A stretch of 8,338 bases of DNA from DATADD01 sp036258675 (GCA_036258675.1 DATADD010000068.1:1-8338); one strand, 5' to 3'. Positions 1 to 6,121 are shown, counted from the first letter of the stretch. Made by a program: numbers and translations. Notes: generated by a model not told the origin, from the sequence alone.

Positions 1-44
1 CCGATTGAACCCCAGGACGACGTCGGAGCGCGGTATCACCGGGG

Positions 45-530
45 TCATCCCTGTCCGGACGGCGTGGGAGGGCCGGGGTGATCGCGCCGGGCCGAGCGCG
101 TGGAGGCACGGGAGGCCCGGGCGGCCGTTGTCTTGCGGCCCGCCGCCGCCTGCTTGCGCGTGCTCTTCTTGCGACCGGCAGTCGCCTTGCGCGAGGGGGC
201 GTCGCGGCGCGCCGACGACGCGGCGAGCGACCGCACCGACTCCTCGAGGGACGCGACCCGCCGATCCAGGCGGTCGAAGTCTCGCCTGGTCACGACGCCC
301 AGGTTCGTCAGCTGTGACTGGATCTCGCCTCGCACGAGGGCGGTGAGCTCCTTCCGGTTCTGGTTGCTCCACTCGAGCAGGTCCCTGGCCATCGCCTGGG
401 CTTGCTCCCGGCGGAGATCGGAGCGGACCCAGTCGCGCACGAGGTCCTCGGCGCGGTTGCGCGTCATCTCCGCGAGGCCCGAGGTGAACACGGCCACCCG
501 GCGCAGTTCCTCTCTCAGCTCTTCTCGCAC
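45..530 (-). CDS. Phasin-like helical protein with basic Arg/Lys/Ala-rich C-terminal tail
   Basis: Predicted 161-residue soluble protein. Residues 1-75 are charged and almost certainly helical (MREELREELRR, then RDLLEWSNQNRKELTALV). Residues 77-104 (NLGVVTRRDFDRLDRRVASLEESV) form a short coiled coil of the kind seen in the phasin / polyhydroxyalkanoate-synthesis-regulator family. Residues 107-149 are a low-complexity basic tail of Arg, Lys, Ala, Ser and Thr, resembling the histone-H1-like tails of PhaF-type phasins. The GTG at 530 is chosen because GGAGGA (534-539, minus strand) lies just upstream and the helical domain starts there; a longer upstream frame would overlap the divergent rhomboid gene. 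It is the only gene here with a clear Shine-Dalgarno. No PHA synthase is visible, so a storage-granule role is unproven; the tail could equally bind nucleic acid. The fold class is fairly secure, the function is not. Confidence 0.72.
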   Translation of the reverse strand: MREELREELRRVAVFTSGLAEMTRNRAEDLVRDWVRSDLRREQAQAMARDLLEWSNQNRKELTALVRGEIQSQLTNLGVVTRRDFDRLDRRVASLEESVRSLAASSARRDAPSRKATAGRKKSTRKQAAAGRKTTAARASRASTRSARRDHPGPPTPSGQG

Positions 531-533
531 GAC

Positions 534-539
534 TCCTCC
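534..539 (-). promoter_or_regulatory. Shine-Dalgarno of the phasin-like gene
   Basis: GGAGGA on the minus strand, three bases (gtc) before the GTG at 530; counting only GGAGG the spacer is four. It decides the start of this gene. It also marks the gene as the exception in a window where most starts have no ribosome binding site. Confidence 0.7.
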
Positions 540-562
540 GTCCCTGGGGGTGACGAGCTCCA

Positions 563-572
563 AACCTATACT
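563..572. promoter_or_regulatory. Overlapping divergent -10 boxes between phasin-like and rhomboid genes
   Basis: On the plus strand TATACT (567-572) ends seven bases before the rhomboid GTG at 580, so transcription would start at or next to the start codon. On the minus strand TAGGTT (568 down to 563) shares the same TA dinucleotide and would start transcription near 556, giving the phasin-like gene a leader of about 26 nt that contains its Shine-Dalgarno. No convincing -35 hexamer is visible for either direction. The plus-strand assignment is the stronger one because of its fixed spacing to the start codon. Confidence 0.5.
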
Positions 573-579
573 CACCCGC

Positions 580-1326
580 GTGCTGGGCCTCATCCCGATC
601 TCCGATGCCAACCCGACGCGCCGGACGCCCGTCGTCACCCTGGGTCTCATCCTCGTCAACGTGCTCGCGTTCTTCTTCGTCGAGCCGGGATTCGGGGAGT
701 CGCCCGAGGCGCAGGTGTTCTTCCGGGAGAACGTCGCGATCCCGTGCCAACTCGAGAACGTGTGTCCCGCGGTCCTGGGCCTGCCCGAGCGCGATCTGGC
801 GTCGTTCCTGGGCGCGATCGTGTTCTCCACGTTCCTTCACGGGGGGTTCCTGCACATCGCGGGCAACATGCTGTTCCTATGGGTCTTCGGCAACAACGTC
901 GAGGACTACCTCGGGCCCCTGAAATACCTCCTCTTCTACCTGCTCGGCGGGATCGCGGCGGGGTTCGCCCAGGTGGCGTCGCACCTCGGCCCCTGCACCA
1001 ACGCGGACCCTGCCCCGTGCATCCCCGCGGTCGGAGCGTCCGGCGCGGTCGCCGCGGTCATGGGCGCCTACTTCGTGCTGTTCCCGCGCGCGCGCGTCAA
1101 CGTGCTCGTGCCGATCTTCTTCATCTTCTCGCTGGTGGCGATGTCCGCCTGGGTCGTGCTCGGCGTGTGGTTCCTGTTCCAGCTGCTGATCCCTCAACAG
1201 GGGGTCGCGTGGGAGGCGCACGTCGGTGGCTTTCTGTTCGGGGCGATAGCGATATACGTCCTCGGCGGCCGCCCCCACCGGCCGGCGCCGGCGTGGCGGC
1301 CGGGATGGCGCTCGGGCTGGCCGTGA
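580..1326 (+). CDS. Rhomboid-family intramembrane serine protease
   Basis: Predicted 248-residue polytopic membrane protein. Hydrophobic segments lie near residues 17-35, 75-92, 92-105, 113-135, 152-170, 175-203 and 212-229, in line with the six-helix rhomboid core. The catalytic serine motif GASG is at 152-155 (Ser154) and the partner histidine is His214 in AHVGG. The oxyanion-side His/Asn are His92 and Asn96 in HGGFLHIAGNMLFLW (87-101). Rhomboids cleave substrate transmembrane segments within the membrane; the substrate here is unknown. The GTG at 580 gives a family-typical N terminus (a few residues, then TM1) and lies seven bases after a TATACT box with no Shine-Dalgarno, so a leaderless mRNA is likely. 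All four cysteines (56, 62, 139, 147) fall in predicted extracytoplasmic loops. The tail is Pro/Trp/Arg-rich. Its stop codon directly abuts that of the convergent HAD gene. Confidence 0.93.
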   Translation: MLGLIPISDANPTRRTPVVTLGLILVNVLAFFFVEPGFGESPEAQVFFRENVAIPCQLENVCPAVLGLPERDLASFLGAIVFSTFLHGGFLHIAGNMLFLWVFGNNVEDYLGPLKYLLFYLLGGIAAGFAQVASHLGPCTNADPAPCIPAVGASGAVAAVMGAYFVLFPRARVNVLVPIFFIFSLVAMSAWVVLGVWFLFQLLIPQQGVAWEAHVGGFLFGAIAIYVLGGRPHRPAPAWRPGWRSGWP

Positions 1327-2091
1327 TCAGACGACGAGCGAAGCGAGGCTGTCGAGCACGACGTCGGGAGGCGGCGACGCCGCAGCCGCCTCGGCGGCGG
1401 AGGTGACGCCCGAGAGCACGAGGATCGTTGTCCAGCCCTTGGCGGCCCCGCCCGCGAGGTCGGTGTCGGGTCGATCGCCGGCGATAGCGATGTGGCGCGC
1501 GCCGGCCAGCCGCCGCTCGGCTGCGTCCATCATGGGGGCATGGGGCTTGCCCATGACCTCGGCGCGCCGGCCCGACGCGACCTCGAGCGACGCCAGGATC
1601 GCGCCCCCGCCCGGCCACAGCCGGCCCCCGGGGGCGGGGAACGTGGCGTCGTCGTTGGTGGCGACGAACAACGCTCCCGCGCGCAGCGCGAGGGTCGCCT
1701 CTCTCATCGAGGCGTAGTCGAAGGACCGGTCGAGCCCGACGGCGACGACGTCGGCTCCCTCGGCGTCGTCGACCACGCGCAGCCCGGCATGGGATAGCGC
1801 GGCCCGCAGTCCGGTCTCCCCGACGACGAGCGCGCGGCGGCCGCGCAAGCCCCGCGCCACCAGCGTCTCGGCCGTCACGACCGACGAGGTCACGATGTCG
1901 TCGTCGGTCGCGCGCAGACCGAGCCCTCGCAGCTTGTCCGCGTACTCGGCCGGTGTCTTCGTCGAGTTGTTCGTGCAGAACACGATGCGGATACCGGCGC
2001 GCCGCAGCTCCTCGATCTTCGAGGCCACGCCCTCGACGGGCTCGTCGTCCCGGTAGACGACGCCGTCCAGGTCGCACACGAGCCCGTCCAC
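1327..2091 (-). CDS. HAD-superfamily IIA (NagD-like) phosphatase
   Basis: Predicted 254-residue cytoplasmic hydrolase with the complete HAD set: motif I DLDG (Asp7 nucleophile, Asp9), motif II TNNS (40-43), motif III lysine in GKP (Lys182) and motif IV GDRPDTD (206-211). A cap domain inserted between motifs II and III fits subfamily IIA, which holds NagD, 4-nitrophenylphosphatase and phosphoglycolate or glycerol-3-phosphate phosphatases. The actinobacterial relative Rv1692 dephosphorylates glycerol 3-phosphate, which is a reasonable guess here. Rv1692 carries an extra C-terminal GNAT-like domain that this protein lacks. The start is uncertain. The GTG at 2091 puts DLDG at the usual distance from the N terminus and follows TCAACT by six bases. 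A GTG at 2142 would add 17 Gly/Pro-rich residues, and its GGAGG touches the start codon, which is too close. Family confident, substrate inferred. Confidence 0.9.
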   Translation of the reverse strand: MDGLVCDLDGVVYRDDEPVEGVASKIEELRRAGIRIVFCTNNSTKTPAEYADKLRGLGLRATDDDIVTSSVVTAETLVARGLRGRRALVVGETGLRAALSHAGLRVVDDAEGADVVAVGLDRSFDYASMREATLALRAGALFVATNDDATFPAPGGRLWPGGGAILASLEVASGRRAEVMGKPHAPMMDAAERRLAGARHIAIAGDRPDTDLAGGAAKGWTTILVLSGVTSAAEAAAASPPPDVVLDSLASLVV

Positions 2092-2097
2092 GCACGC

Positions 2098-2103
2098 AGT
2101 TGA
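2098..2103 (-). promoter_or_regulatory. Possible -10 box (TCAACT) for leaderless HAD phosphatase mRNA
   Basis: TCAACT on the minus strand lies six bases before the GTG at 2091, the same spacing as the TANNNT boxes of other genes here, but its second base is C instead of A. It is weak evidence, included because it bears on the choice of start codon. Confidence 0.22.
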
Positions 2104-2116
2104 CCACGACGCGCCG

Positions 2117-2130
2117 CCACCCGCGGGTGG
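2117..2130. repeat. 14-bp perfect palindrome between HAD phosphatase and glutaryl-CoA dehydrogenase
   Basis: CCACCCGCGGGTGG equals its own reverse complement and does not extend further on either side. If the HAD gene starts at 2091, the palindrome lies in the divergent intergenic region, about 26 bp upstream of that start and about 100 bp from the plus-strand promoter, where a dimeric repressor could bind. If the gene starts at 2142, it is coding sequence. No second copy was noticed in the window. Confidence 0.4.
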
Positions 2131-2228
2131 TTCGTTTCCCACCCTCCGAGGTCTCTGGGGGCGCGGCCTCTCCCGGTTGCCCCCGGGCGGTGGAGGCGCT
2201 GCTCGCTCCGCGTGACGGCCTCGAGCCT

Positions 2229-2235
2229 TAGGCTA
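2229..2235. promoter_or_regulatory. Symmetric -10 element (TAGGCTA) upstream of glutaryl-CoA dehydrogenase
   Basis: On the plus strand TAGGCT (2229-2234) ends six bases before the GTG at 2241, with no Shine-Dalgarno in between, which predicts a leaderless mRNA. The following A makes the element TANNNTA, so the minus strand also reads TAGCCT (2235 down to 2230) and could fire toward the HAD gene. No good -35 hexamer is seen. Plus-strand use is well supported by spacing; minus-strand use is speculative. Confidence 0.5.
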
Positions 2236-2240
2236 GCGTC

Positions 2241-3425
2241 GTGCCCTCCGACCGACCGGCTCCGACGCATGCGCTCGACCTGATCGGGTTCGACGACATG
2301 CTGACGGCCGAGGAGCGCTCGATCAAGGAGACGACTCGGCGGTTCGTCGCCGATCGCGTGCTGCCCGAGATCGCGAAGTGGTTCGAGACGGAGCAGTTCC
2401 CTCGGGAGCTGGCCCCGGAGCTTGGCGCGCTCGGCCTTCTCGGCATGCACCTGCAGGGATACGGCTGCGCGGGCGCGAACGCGGTCTCCTACGGCGCCGC
2501 CTGCGCCGAGCTCGAGGGCGCCGACAGCGGCCTGCGCAGTTTCGTCTCCGTCCAGGGCTCCCTTGCGATGTTCCCGATCCGGACCTATGGCTCCGAGGAG
2601 CAGAAGGAGAGATGGCTCCCGGCGATGGCCGCTGGAGACGCGATCGGATGCTTCGGTCTGACGGAGCCAGACCACGGCAGCGATCCCGCCGGCATGCGCA
2701 CGTCGGCGCGCAGAGACGGCGACGACTGGGTCCTCGACGGAACCAAGATGTGGATCACCAACGGCAGCATCGCCGACGTCGCGGTGGTGTGGGCGCGCAC
2801 GGACGACGGCGTCCGGGGCTTTCTCGTGGAGCGCGGGACGCCGGGCTTCAGCGCGCGCGACGTCCACGGGAAGCTGTCCCTGCGGGCCTCGGTCACGTCC
2901 GAGCTCGTCATGGACGGGTGCCGGGTGCCGAAGGACGCCGTGCTGCCGGGCGTCGTGGGGATGAAGGGGCCGCTGTCCTGTCTGAACGAGGCCCGGTACG
3001 GGATCGTGTGGGGAGCGATGGGGGCGGCGCGCACGTGTTGGGAGGCCGCCGCCGAGTTCGCGCGCACGCGCATACAGTTCGACCGTCCGATCGGCGGGTT
3101 CCAGCTGACGCAGGCCAAGCTCGCCGACATGGCTCTCGAGCTCGCCAAGGGAATGCTGCTCGCGTTGCGGCTCGGACGGCTCAAGGACGACGGCGCGCTC
3201 ACACCGAGCCAGGTGAGCGCGGGCAAGCTCAACAACGTGAGGGAGGCGCTCACGATCGCGCGCACCGCTCGCACGATCCTGGGGGCGAGCGGCATCACGC
3301 TCGAGTATCCCGTCATGCGCCACATGGCCAACCTCGAGTCGGTCCTCACCTACGAGGGAACGAGCGAGATCCACACCCTCGTTCTCGGAGAGGCGTTCAC
3401 GGGCCTGCGCGCCTTCTCCACGTGA
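2241..3425 (+). CDS. gcdH: Glutaryl-CoA dehydrogenase (acyl-CoA dehydrogenase family)
   Basis: Predicted 394-residue FAD enzyme, full family length, oxidising and decarboxylating glutaryl-CoA to crotonyl-CoA in lysine, tryptophan and aromatic breakdown. Acyl-CoA dehydrogenase signatures are FGLTEPDHGSDP (138-149), WITNG (171-175) and RIQFDRPIGGFQ (277-288). The catalytic base is Glu372 in YEGTSEIHTLVLG (371-383), which matches the glutaryl-CoA dehydrogenase form of this motif. The residues that contact the substrate's extra carboxylate in the human enzyme (Glu87, Arg94, Ser98) align with Glu92, Arg99 and Ser103 in ELEGADSGLRSFVS, which separates it from ordinary short-chain dehydrogenases. 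The GTG at 2241 follows a TAGGCT box by six bases. The next gene starts 19 bp after its stop, so the two are probably co-transcribed. The electron acceptor (normally ETF) is not encoded here. Confidence is high for the family and good for the substrate. Confidence 0.92.
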   Translation: MPSDRPAPTHALDLIGFDDMLTAEERSIKETTRRFVADRVLPEIAKWFETEQFPRELAPELGALGLLGMHLQGYGCAGANAVSYGAACAELEGADSGLRSFVSVQGSLAMFPIRTYGSEEQKERWLPAMAAGDAIGCFGLTEPDHGSDPAGMRTSARRDGDDWVLDGTKMWITNGSIADVAVVWARTDDGVRGFLVERGTPGFSARDVHGKLSLRASVTSELVMDGCRVPKDAVLPGVVGMKGPLSCLNEARYGIVWGAMGAARTCWEAAAEFARTRIQFDRPIGGFQLTQAKLADMALELAKGMLLALRLGRLKDDGALTPSQVSAGKLNNVREALTIARTARTILGASGITLEYPVMRHMANLESVLTYEGTSEIHTLVLGEAFTGLRAFST

Positions 3426-3444
3426 CGGCTTGATCCCGTAGGCC

Positions 3445-4680
3445 GTGCCCGAGCTGAGAGCCTTCCGCGGCCTCCGCTACGCGGCCTCCGGCGAGCTCAA
3501 GGACCTGGTCTGCCCTCCGTACGACGTCATCACGCCGGACGACCAGATCCGCCTCCACGAGCGCCACCCGCACAACGCGGTGCGCGTCGAGCTTCCCTTC
3601 TCGGACGCGCCCGGGGCCACGGCGGGGCATCGCTACGAGATAGCGGGCCGCCGGTTCCGGGAGTGGTGCGACCAGGGTGTGCTCGTTCGCTCCGACCGCG
3701 CGGCGCTGTACGTCTACCGCCAGGACTTCATCGTCCACGGCGCGCGTTGTCGCGTCGAGGGCGTCATCGGCGCGCTGGGGCTGGAGCCGTTCGGCGCGGG
3801 GATCCTGCCGCACGAGCACACGATGCCGGGGCCGGTCGAGGATCGGCTCGCGCTCTTGCGCGCCTGCCCCGTGAACATCTCGCCGATCTACGGCATCGTC
3901 CGGGGAGGAGGGGCGCTCCTTCCCTACTTCGACTCCCTCGCCACTCGTCCGCCGGAGGCCCGCTTCGTCGACGACGCGGGGACGCTGCATCGCCTGTGGG
4001 CCGTCTCGATGCCCGCCGAGATCGACATGCTCTCGGGCGCCTTCGCCGAAGGGCCCCTCGTCATCGCCGACGGGCATCACCGTTACGAGACCGCGCTCGC
4101 CTACCGGGCGGAGATGGACGGCGCGCCGGGAGAGCGCGACGCGGTCATGTGTTTCTGCGTCGACGCCGACAGCGAAGACGTCCACGTCCTCCCCTACCAC
4201 CGCTCGTTCGTCACACGCGCCGGCCCCGCCGAGCTGGGCGGCCGTCTGCGCGCCGCGTTCCAGACCCGGAAGGTTGCGCCCGGAGCAGGCGCGGCCGCGC
4301 TCGCGGCGTCGCGGGCGGCGCACGCGTTCCTGTTCCTGCTGCCCGGCGAGGAGCTCCTCGTCGAGGTTTCGCTCGATGACGTCGACGCGCGCGTCGGCGC
4401 GCGGCCCGAAGCGTGGCGGCGGCTCGACGTCGTGGCGCTCCACGAGGTCGTCATGCCTCTCGTCGCCCCCGAGGGCGTGGAGCGACTCAGCTTCTCGAGC
4501 GACCCCGACGCGATCGCCCAGCTCGTGCGATCGGGCGAGCGCACCGCCGCGGTCGTGCTGCGCCCTCTGCGCGCCTCCGACGTCATCGAGGTCGCTCGCG
4601 CGGGCGAGCGCATGCCCCAGAAGGCCAGCTTCTTCTGGCCGAAAGCGCTCACGGGGCTCGTGTTCCGCCCGCTGACCTGA
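3445..4680 (+). CDS. DUF1015 family protein
   Basis: Predicted 411-residue soluble protein, normal length for DUF1015, a widespread family of uncertain biochemical role. Recognisable conserved blocks are VCPPYDVI (22-29), LPHEHTMPGPVEDRL (121-135), ISPIYG (145-150), IADGHHRYETAL (207-218) and the C-terminal MPQKASFFWPK (390-400) followed by TGLVFRPL. The His- and acid-rich LPHEHT and ADGHHRYET blocks look like an active site, possibly for phosphate or metal chemistry; that is inference. No signal peptide or membrane segment is visible. It starts with GTG 19 bp after the glutaryl-CoA dehydrogenase stop, with neither a Shine-Dalgarno nor a well-placed -10 box, so it probably depends on transcription and perhaps translation from the upstream gene. 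It converges on the next gene with only five bases between stops. Family assignment is secure, function unknown. Confidence 0.93.
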   Translation: MPELRAFRGLRYAASGELKDLVCPPYDVITPDDQIRLHERHPHNAVRVELPFSDAPGATAGHRYEIAGRRFREWCDQGVLVRSDRAALYVYRQDFIVHGARCRVEGVIGALGLEPFGAGILPHEHTMPGPVEDRLALLRACPVNISPIYGIVRGGGALLPYFDSLATRPPEARFVDDAGTLHRLWAVSMPAEIDMLSGAFAEGPLVIADGHHRYETALAYRAEMDGAPGERDAVMCFCVDADSEDVHVLPYHRSFVTRAGPAELGGRLRAAFQTRKVAPGAGAAALAASRAAHAFLFLLPGEELLVEVSLDDVDARVGARPEAWRRLDVVALHEVVMPLVAPEGVERLSFSSDPDAIAQLVRSGERTAAVVLRPLRASDVIEVARAGERMPQKASFFWPKALTGLVFRPLT

Positions 4681-4685
4681 CTCGT

Positions 4686-5201
4686 CTACAGGCCGAGCGC
4701 GGCCCGGTCTTCGGCGCGTCCGAGGTCGAGAACGAGCCGCGGCGTTCCGGAGAGGTCGTCGGCCGCGTCGACAGCCGCCGCGAGCCGCTCGACGGGGACC
4801 CGCCGCCTCAACGACCACCTCGTAGCCGCCCCGACCAGGATCACGTGGTCCACGCCCGAGCTCTCGATGGCGTCCCGCGCGTCGGCGGGGAGCGACGCCG
4901 CGCACGCGACGAGCCGGAACCCCGGACGGGCGCCCGCTCCCAGCACGGCCGCGAGCAGCGCGGCGGGAGGATGTCCCCGCCTGTGGAGGAACACGACCAC
5001 GGTGCGGACGCCGTGGGAGGCGCGGTCGACGAGGTCGGCATCGAGCGGCGAGCCCCGCGCGACGTGGGCGCCGAGAGCTGCCCACCGCCGCGCCGCGGCC
5101 TCGTCGGGCTCGACGACACGAACGTCGTCGCCCGCCTCCCTCAACCTCGTGATCACGGCCTCCCCGATCGCGCCCTCGAGGCCGACGAGAAGGAGGCTCA
5201 G
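4686..5201 (-). CDS. Small Rossmann-fold NAD(P)-binding protein (atypical SDR / NmrA-like)
   Basis: Predicted 171-residue protein. Its N terminus is a nucleotide-binding beta-alpha-beta unit: hydrophobic strand SLLLVG, glycine motif GLEGAIG (7-13, GxxGxxG), then strand DVRVVEP with Glu31 at its end, which favours NAD over NADP. Later segments (VRTVVVFLHRRG, FRLVACAASLP, DHVILVGAATRWS) look like further strands of the fold. It is shorter than a classical SDR and no Tyr-x-x-x-Lys catalytic pair is seen, so it may be a binding or regulatory protein. No ATG, GTG or TTG is in frame near the glycine motif. The best start is CTG at 5201, overlapping the lipid kinase stop as CTGA, which implies translational coupling. 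A GTG 15 codons later would delete the glycine motif. The gene is real on codon bias and fold; its function is unknown. Confidence 0.75.
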   Translation of the reverse strand: MSLLLVGLEGAIGEAVITRLREAGDDVRVVEPDEAAARRWAALGAHVARGSPLDADLVDRASHGVRTVVVFLHRRGHPPAALLAAVLGAGARPGFRLVACAASLPADARDAIESSGVDHVILVGAATRWSLRRRVPVERLAAAVDAADDLSGTPRLVLDLGRAEDRAALGL

Positions 5202-6115
5202 ACGGCCACCCTGAGGGCATCCATCTCCACCGAGAAGGTCGCGCGCGAGGCCGGAGGCAGCGGCTCGCCGTCGACGTGGCGGGGGAAGGGCTCCTCGGCG
5301 ACCAGCTCGAAGCCGTTCAGGCCGCTGCGATAGAAGACGTCGCGCTGGCCCGCGAGGTCGTGCGCCACGGCGACCGACCACGCATAGAGCGGGAGCGCCT
5401 CGAGCCGCATCCGCATGAGCGAGAAGACGTCGAGCGGACCGTCGAGCTGCACCTGCGGCGCGAGCTGGACCGGCCGCCCGCCGAAGTAGGCGTAGGGGCC
5501 GGCGTTGCAGGCGATCGCCATCGCGACGTCTACCTCGCCGAACTCGCCCCTCAGCTTCATGGTCGGATGCCGGAGCGCGAAAGAGGAGGCGAGCACTCGC
5601 GCAGCGCTCCAGTAGAAGAAGAGCTCCCCGAAGCGTCTCTTGGAGGGAGAGAAGCGCTCCACGCGCTCGGCCACGAGGGCATCGAACCCGCAACCCGCGC
5701 AGAACGTGAAGTAGCGATCGTCCATCAACCCGAGGGGAACGGTGCGCGCCGGCCGGTCCATGGCCGCGGCGAGGTGTTCGATCGCGCCGTAGGGATCCTG
5801 CGGGATGCCGAGCGCGCGCGAGAAGACGTTCATCGTCCCCCCCGGGATGATGCCGAGCCGGGCGCGCGTGTGGGCGACGCCGTTCGCTATCTCGTTGACG
5901 TGGCCGTCCCCCCCGAAGGCGACCACGACGTCGGCGCCGTCCTCCGCCGCGCGTCGAGCCAGCTCGATGCCGGCGTCCCGGCGCGTAGCGGCGACCGTTT
6001 CGAGCTGGAGCTTGTCTCGAAGGGCGTCGATGACGCCGCGTCGGAGGCCGTCGGAGAGCCGGCCGCTGTTTGGGTTCATGATGAGCGCGGCCGACGTGCC
6101 CTGCAGCTTCTGCAC
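5198..6115 (-). CDS. Diacylglycerol / lipid kinase (DagK-YegS family)
   Basis: Predicted 305-residue lipid kinase, full family length, transferring phosphate from ATP to diacylglycerol or a related lipid at the inner membrane face. Motifs in order: NPNSG (14-18), the nucleotide-binding GGDGHVNEIANG (68-79), PGGTMNVFSRALGIP (91-105), AGCGFDA (140-146), the acidic DGPLDV (225-230) and the C-terminal VDGEPL (281-286), all diagnostic of the DAGK catalytic family. There is no transmembrane segment, as usual for the soluble YegS/DgkB type, which associates with membranes peripherally. The GTG at 6115 follows a TAGCGT box by six bases, so the mRNA is probably leaderless, and the promoter overlaps that of the divergent hydrolase. 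The stop codon overlaps the start of the Rossmann-fold gene. Family certain; the exact lipid (diacylglycerol, phosphatidylglycerol, sphingoid or other) cannot be told from sequence. Confidence 0.94.
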   Translation of the reverse strand: MQKLQGTSAALIMNPNSGRLSDGLRRGVIDALRDKLQLETVAATRRDAGIELARRAAEDGADVVVAFGGDGHVNEIANGVAHTRARLGIIPGGTMNVFSRALGIPQDPYGAIEHLAAAMDRPARTVPLGLMDDRYFTFCAGCGFDALVAERVERFSPSKRRFGELFFYWSAARVLASSFALRHPTMKLRGEFGEVDVAMAIACNAGPYAYFGGRPVQLAPQVQLDGPLDVFSLMRMRLEALPLYAWSVAVAHDLAGQRDVFYRSGLNGFELVAEEPFPRHVDGEPLPPASRATFSVEMDALRVAV

Positions 6116-6121
6116 CGCCTC

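Noticed and set aside
5..346. Plus-strand open frame of 113 codons
   Set aside because: Composition is Arg/Pro/Gly-rich with no recognisable domain, and it overlaps the phasin-like gene antisense. A shadow of GC bias. Nothing else is seen in positions 1-44.
100..579. Upstream extension of the rhomboid frame by 160 codons
   Set aside because: It is antisense to the phasin-like gene, Arg/Ser-rich and unlike a rhomboid N terminus. The GTG at 580 has a well-placed -10 box and starts just before TM1.
1890..3374. 494-codon minus-strand open frame
   Set aside because: Antisense to glutaryl-CoA dehydrogenase and out of frame over the HAD gene; composition typical of a GC-rich shadow.
3430..3445. 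A -10 box directly upstream of the DUF1015 GTG
   Set aside because: The TA-containing hexamer (TAGGCC) touches the start codon and lacks the final T, and the correct spacing holds only GC-rich bases. Co-transcription from the upstream gene is simpler.
4691..4704. Hairpin GGCCG-AGCG-CGGCC as terminator for the DUF1015 unit
   Set aside because: Only a 5-bp stem without a T-run, lying inside the C-terminal codons of the opposing gene; such stems are common in DNA this GC-rich.
3397..5220. 607-codon minus-strand open frame
   Set aside because: Antisense to the DUF1015 gene, then out of frame within the Rossmann-fold gene; Arg/Gly/His-rich low complexity with no conserved motifs.
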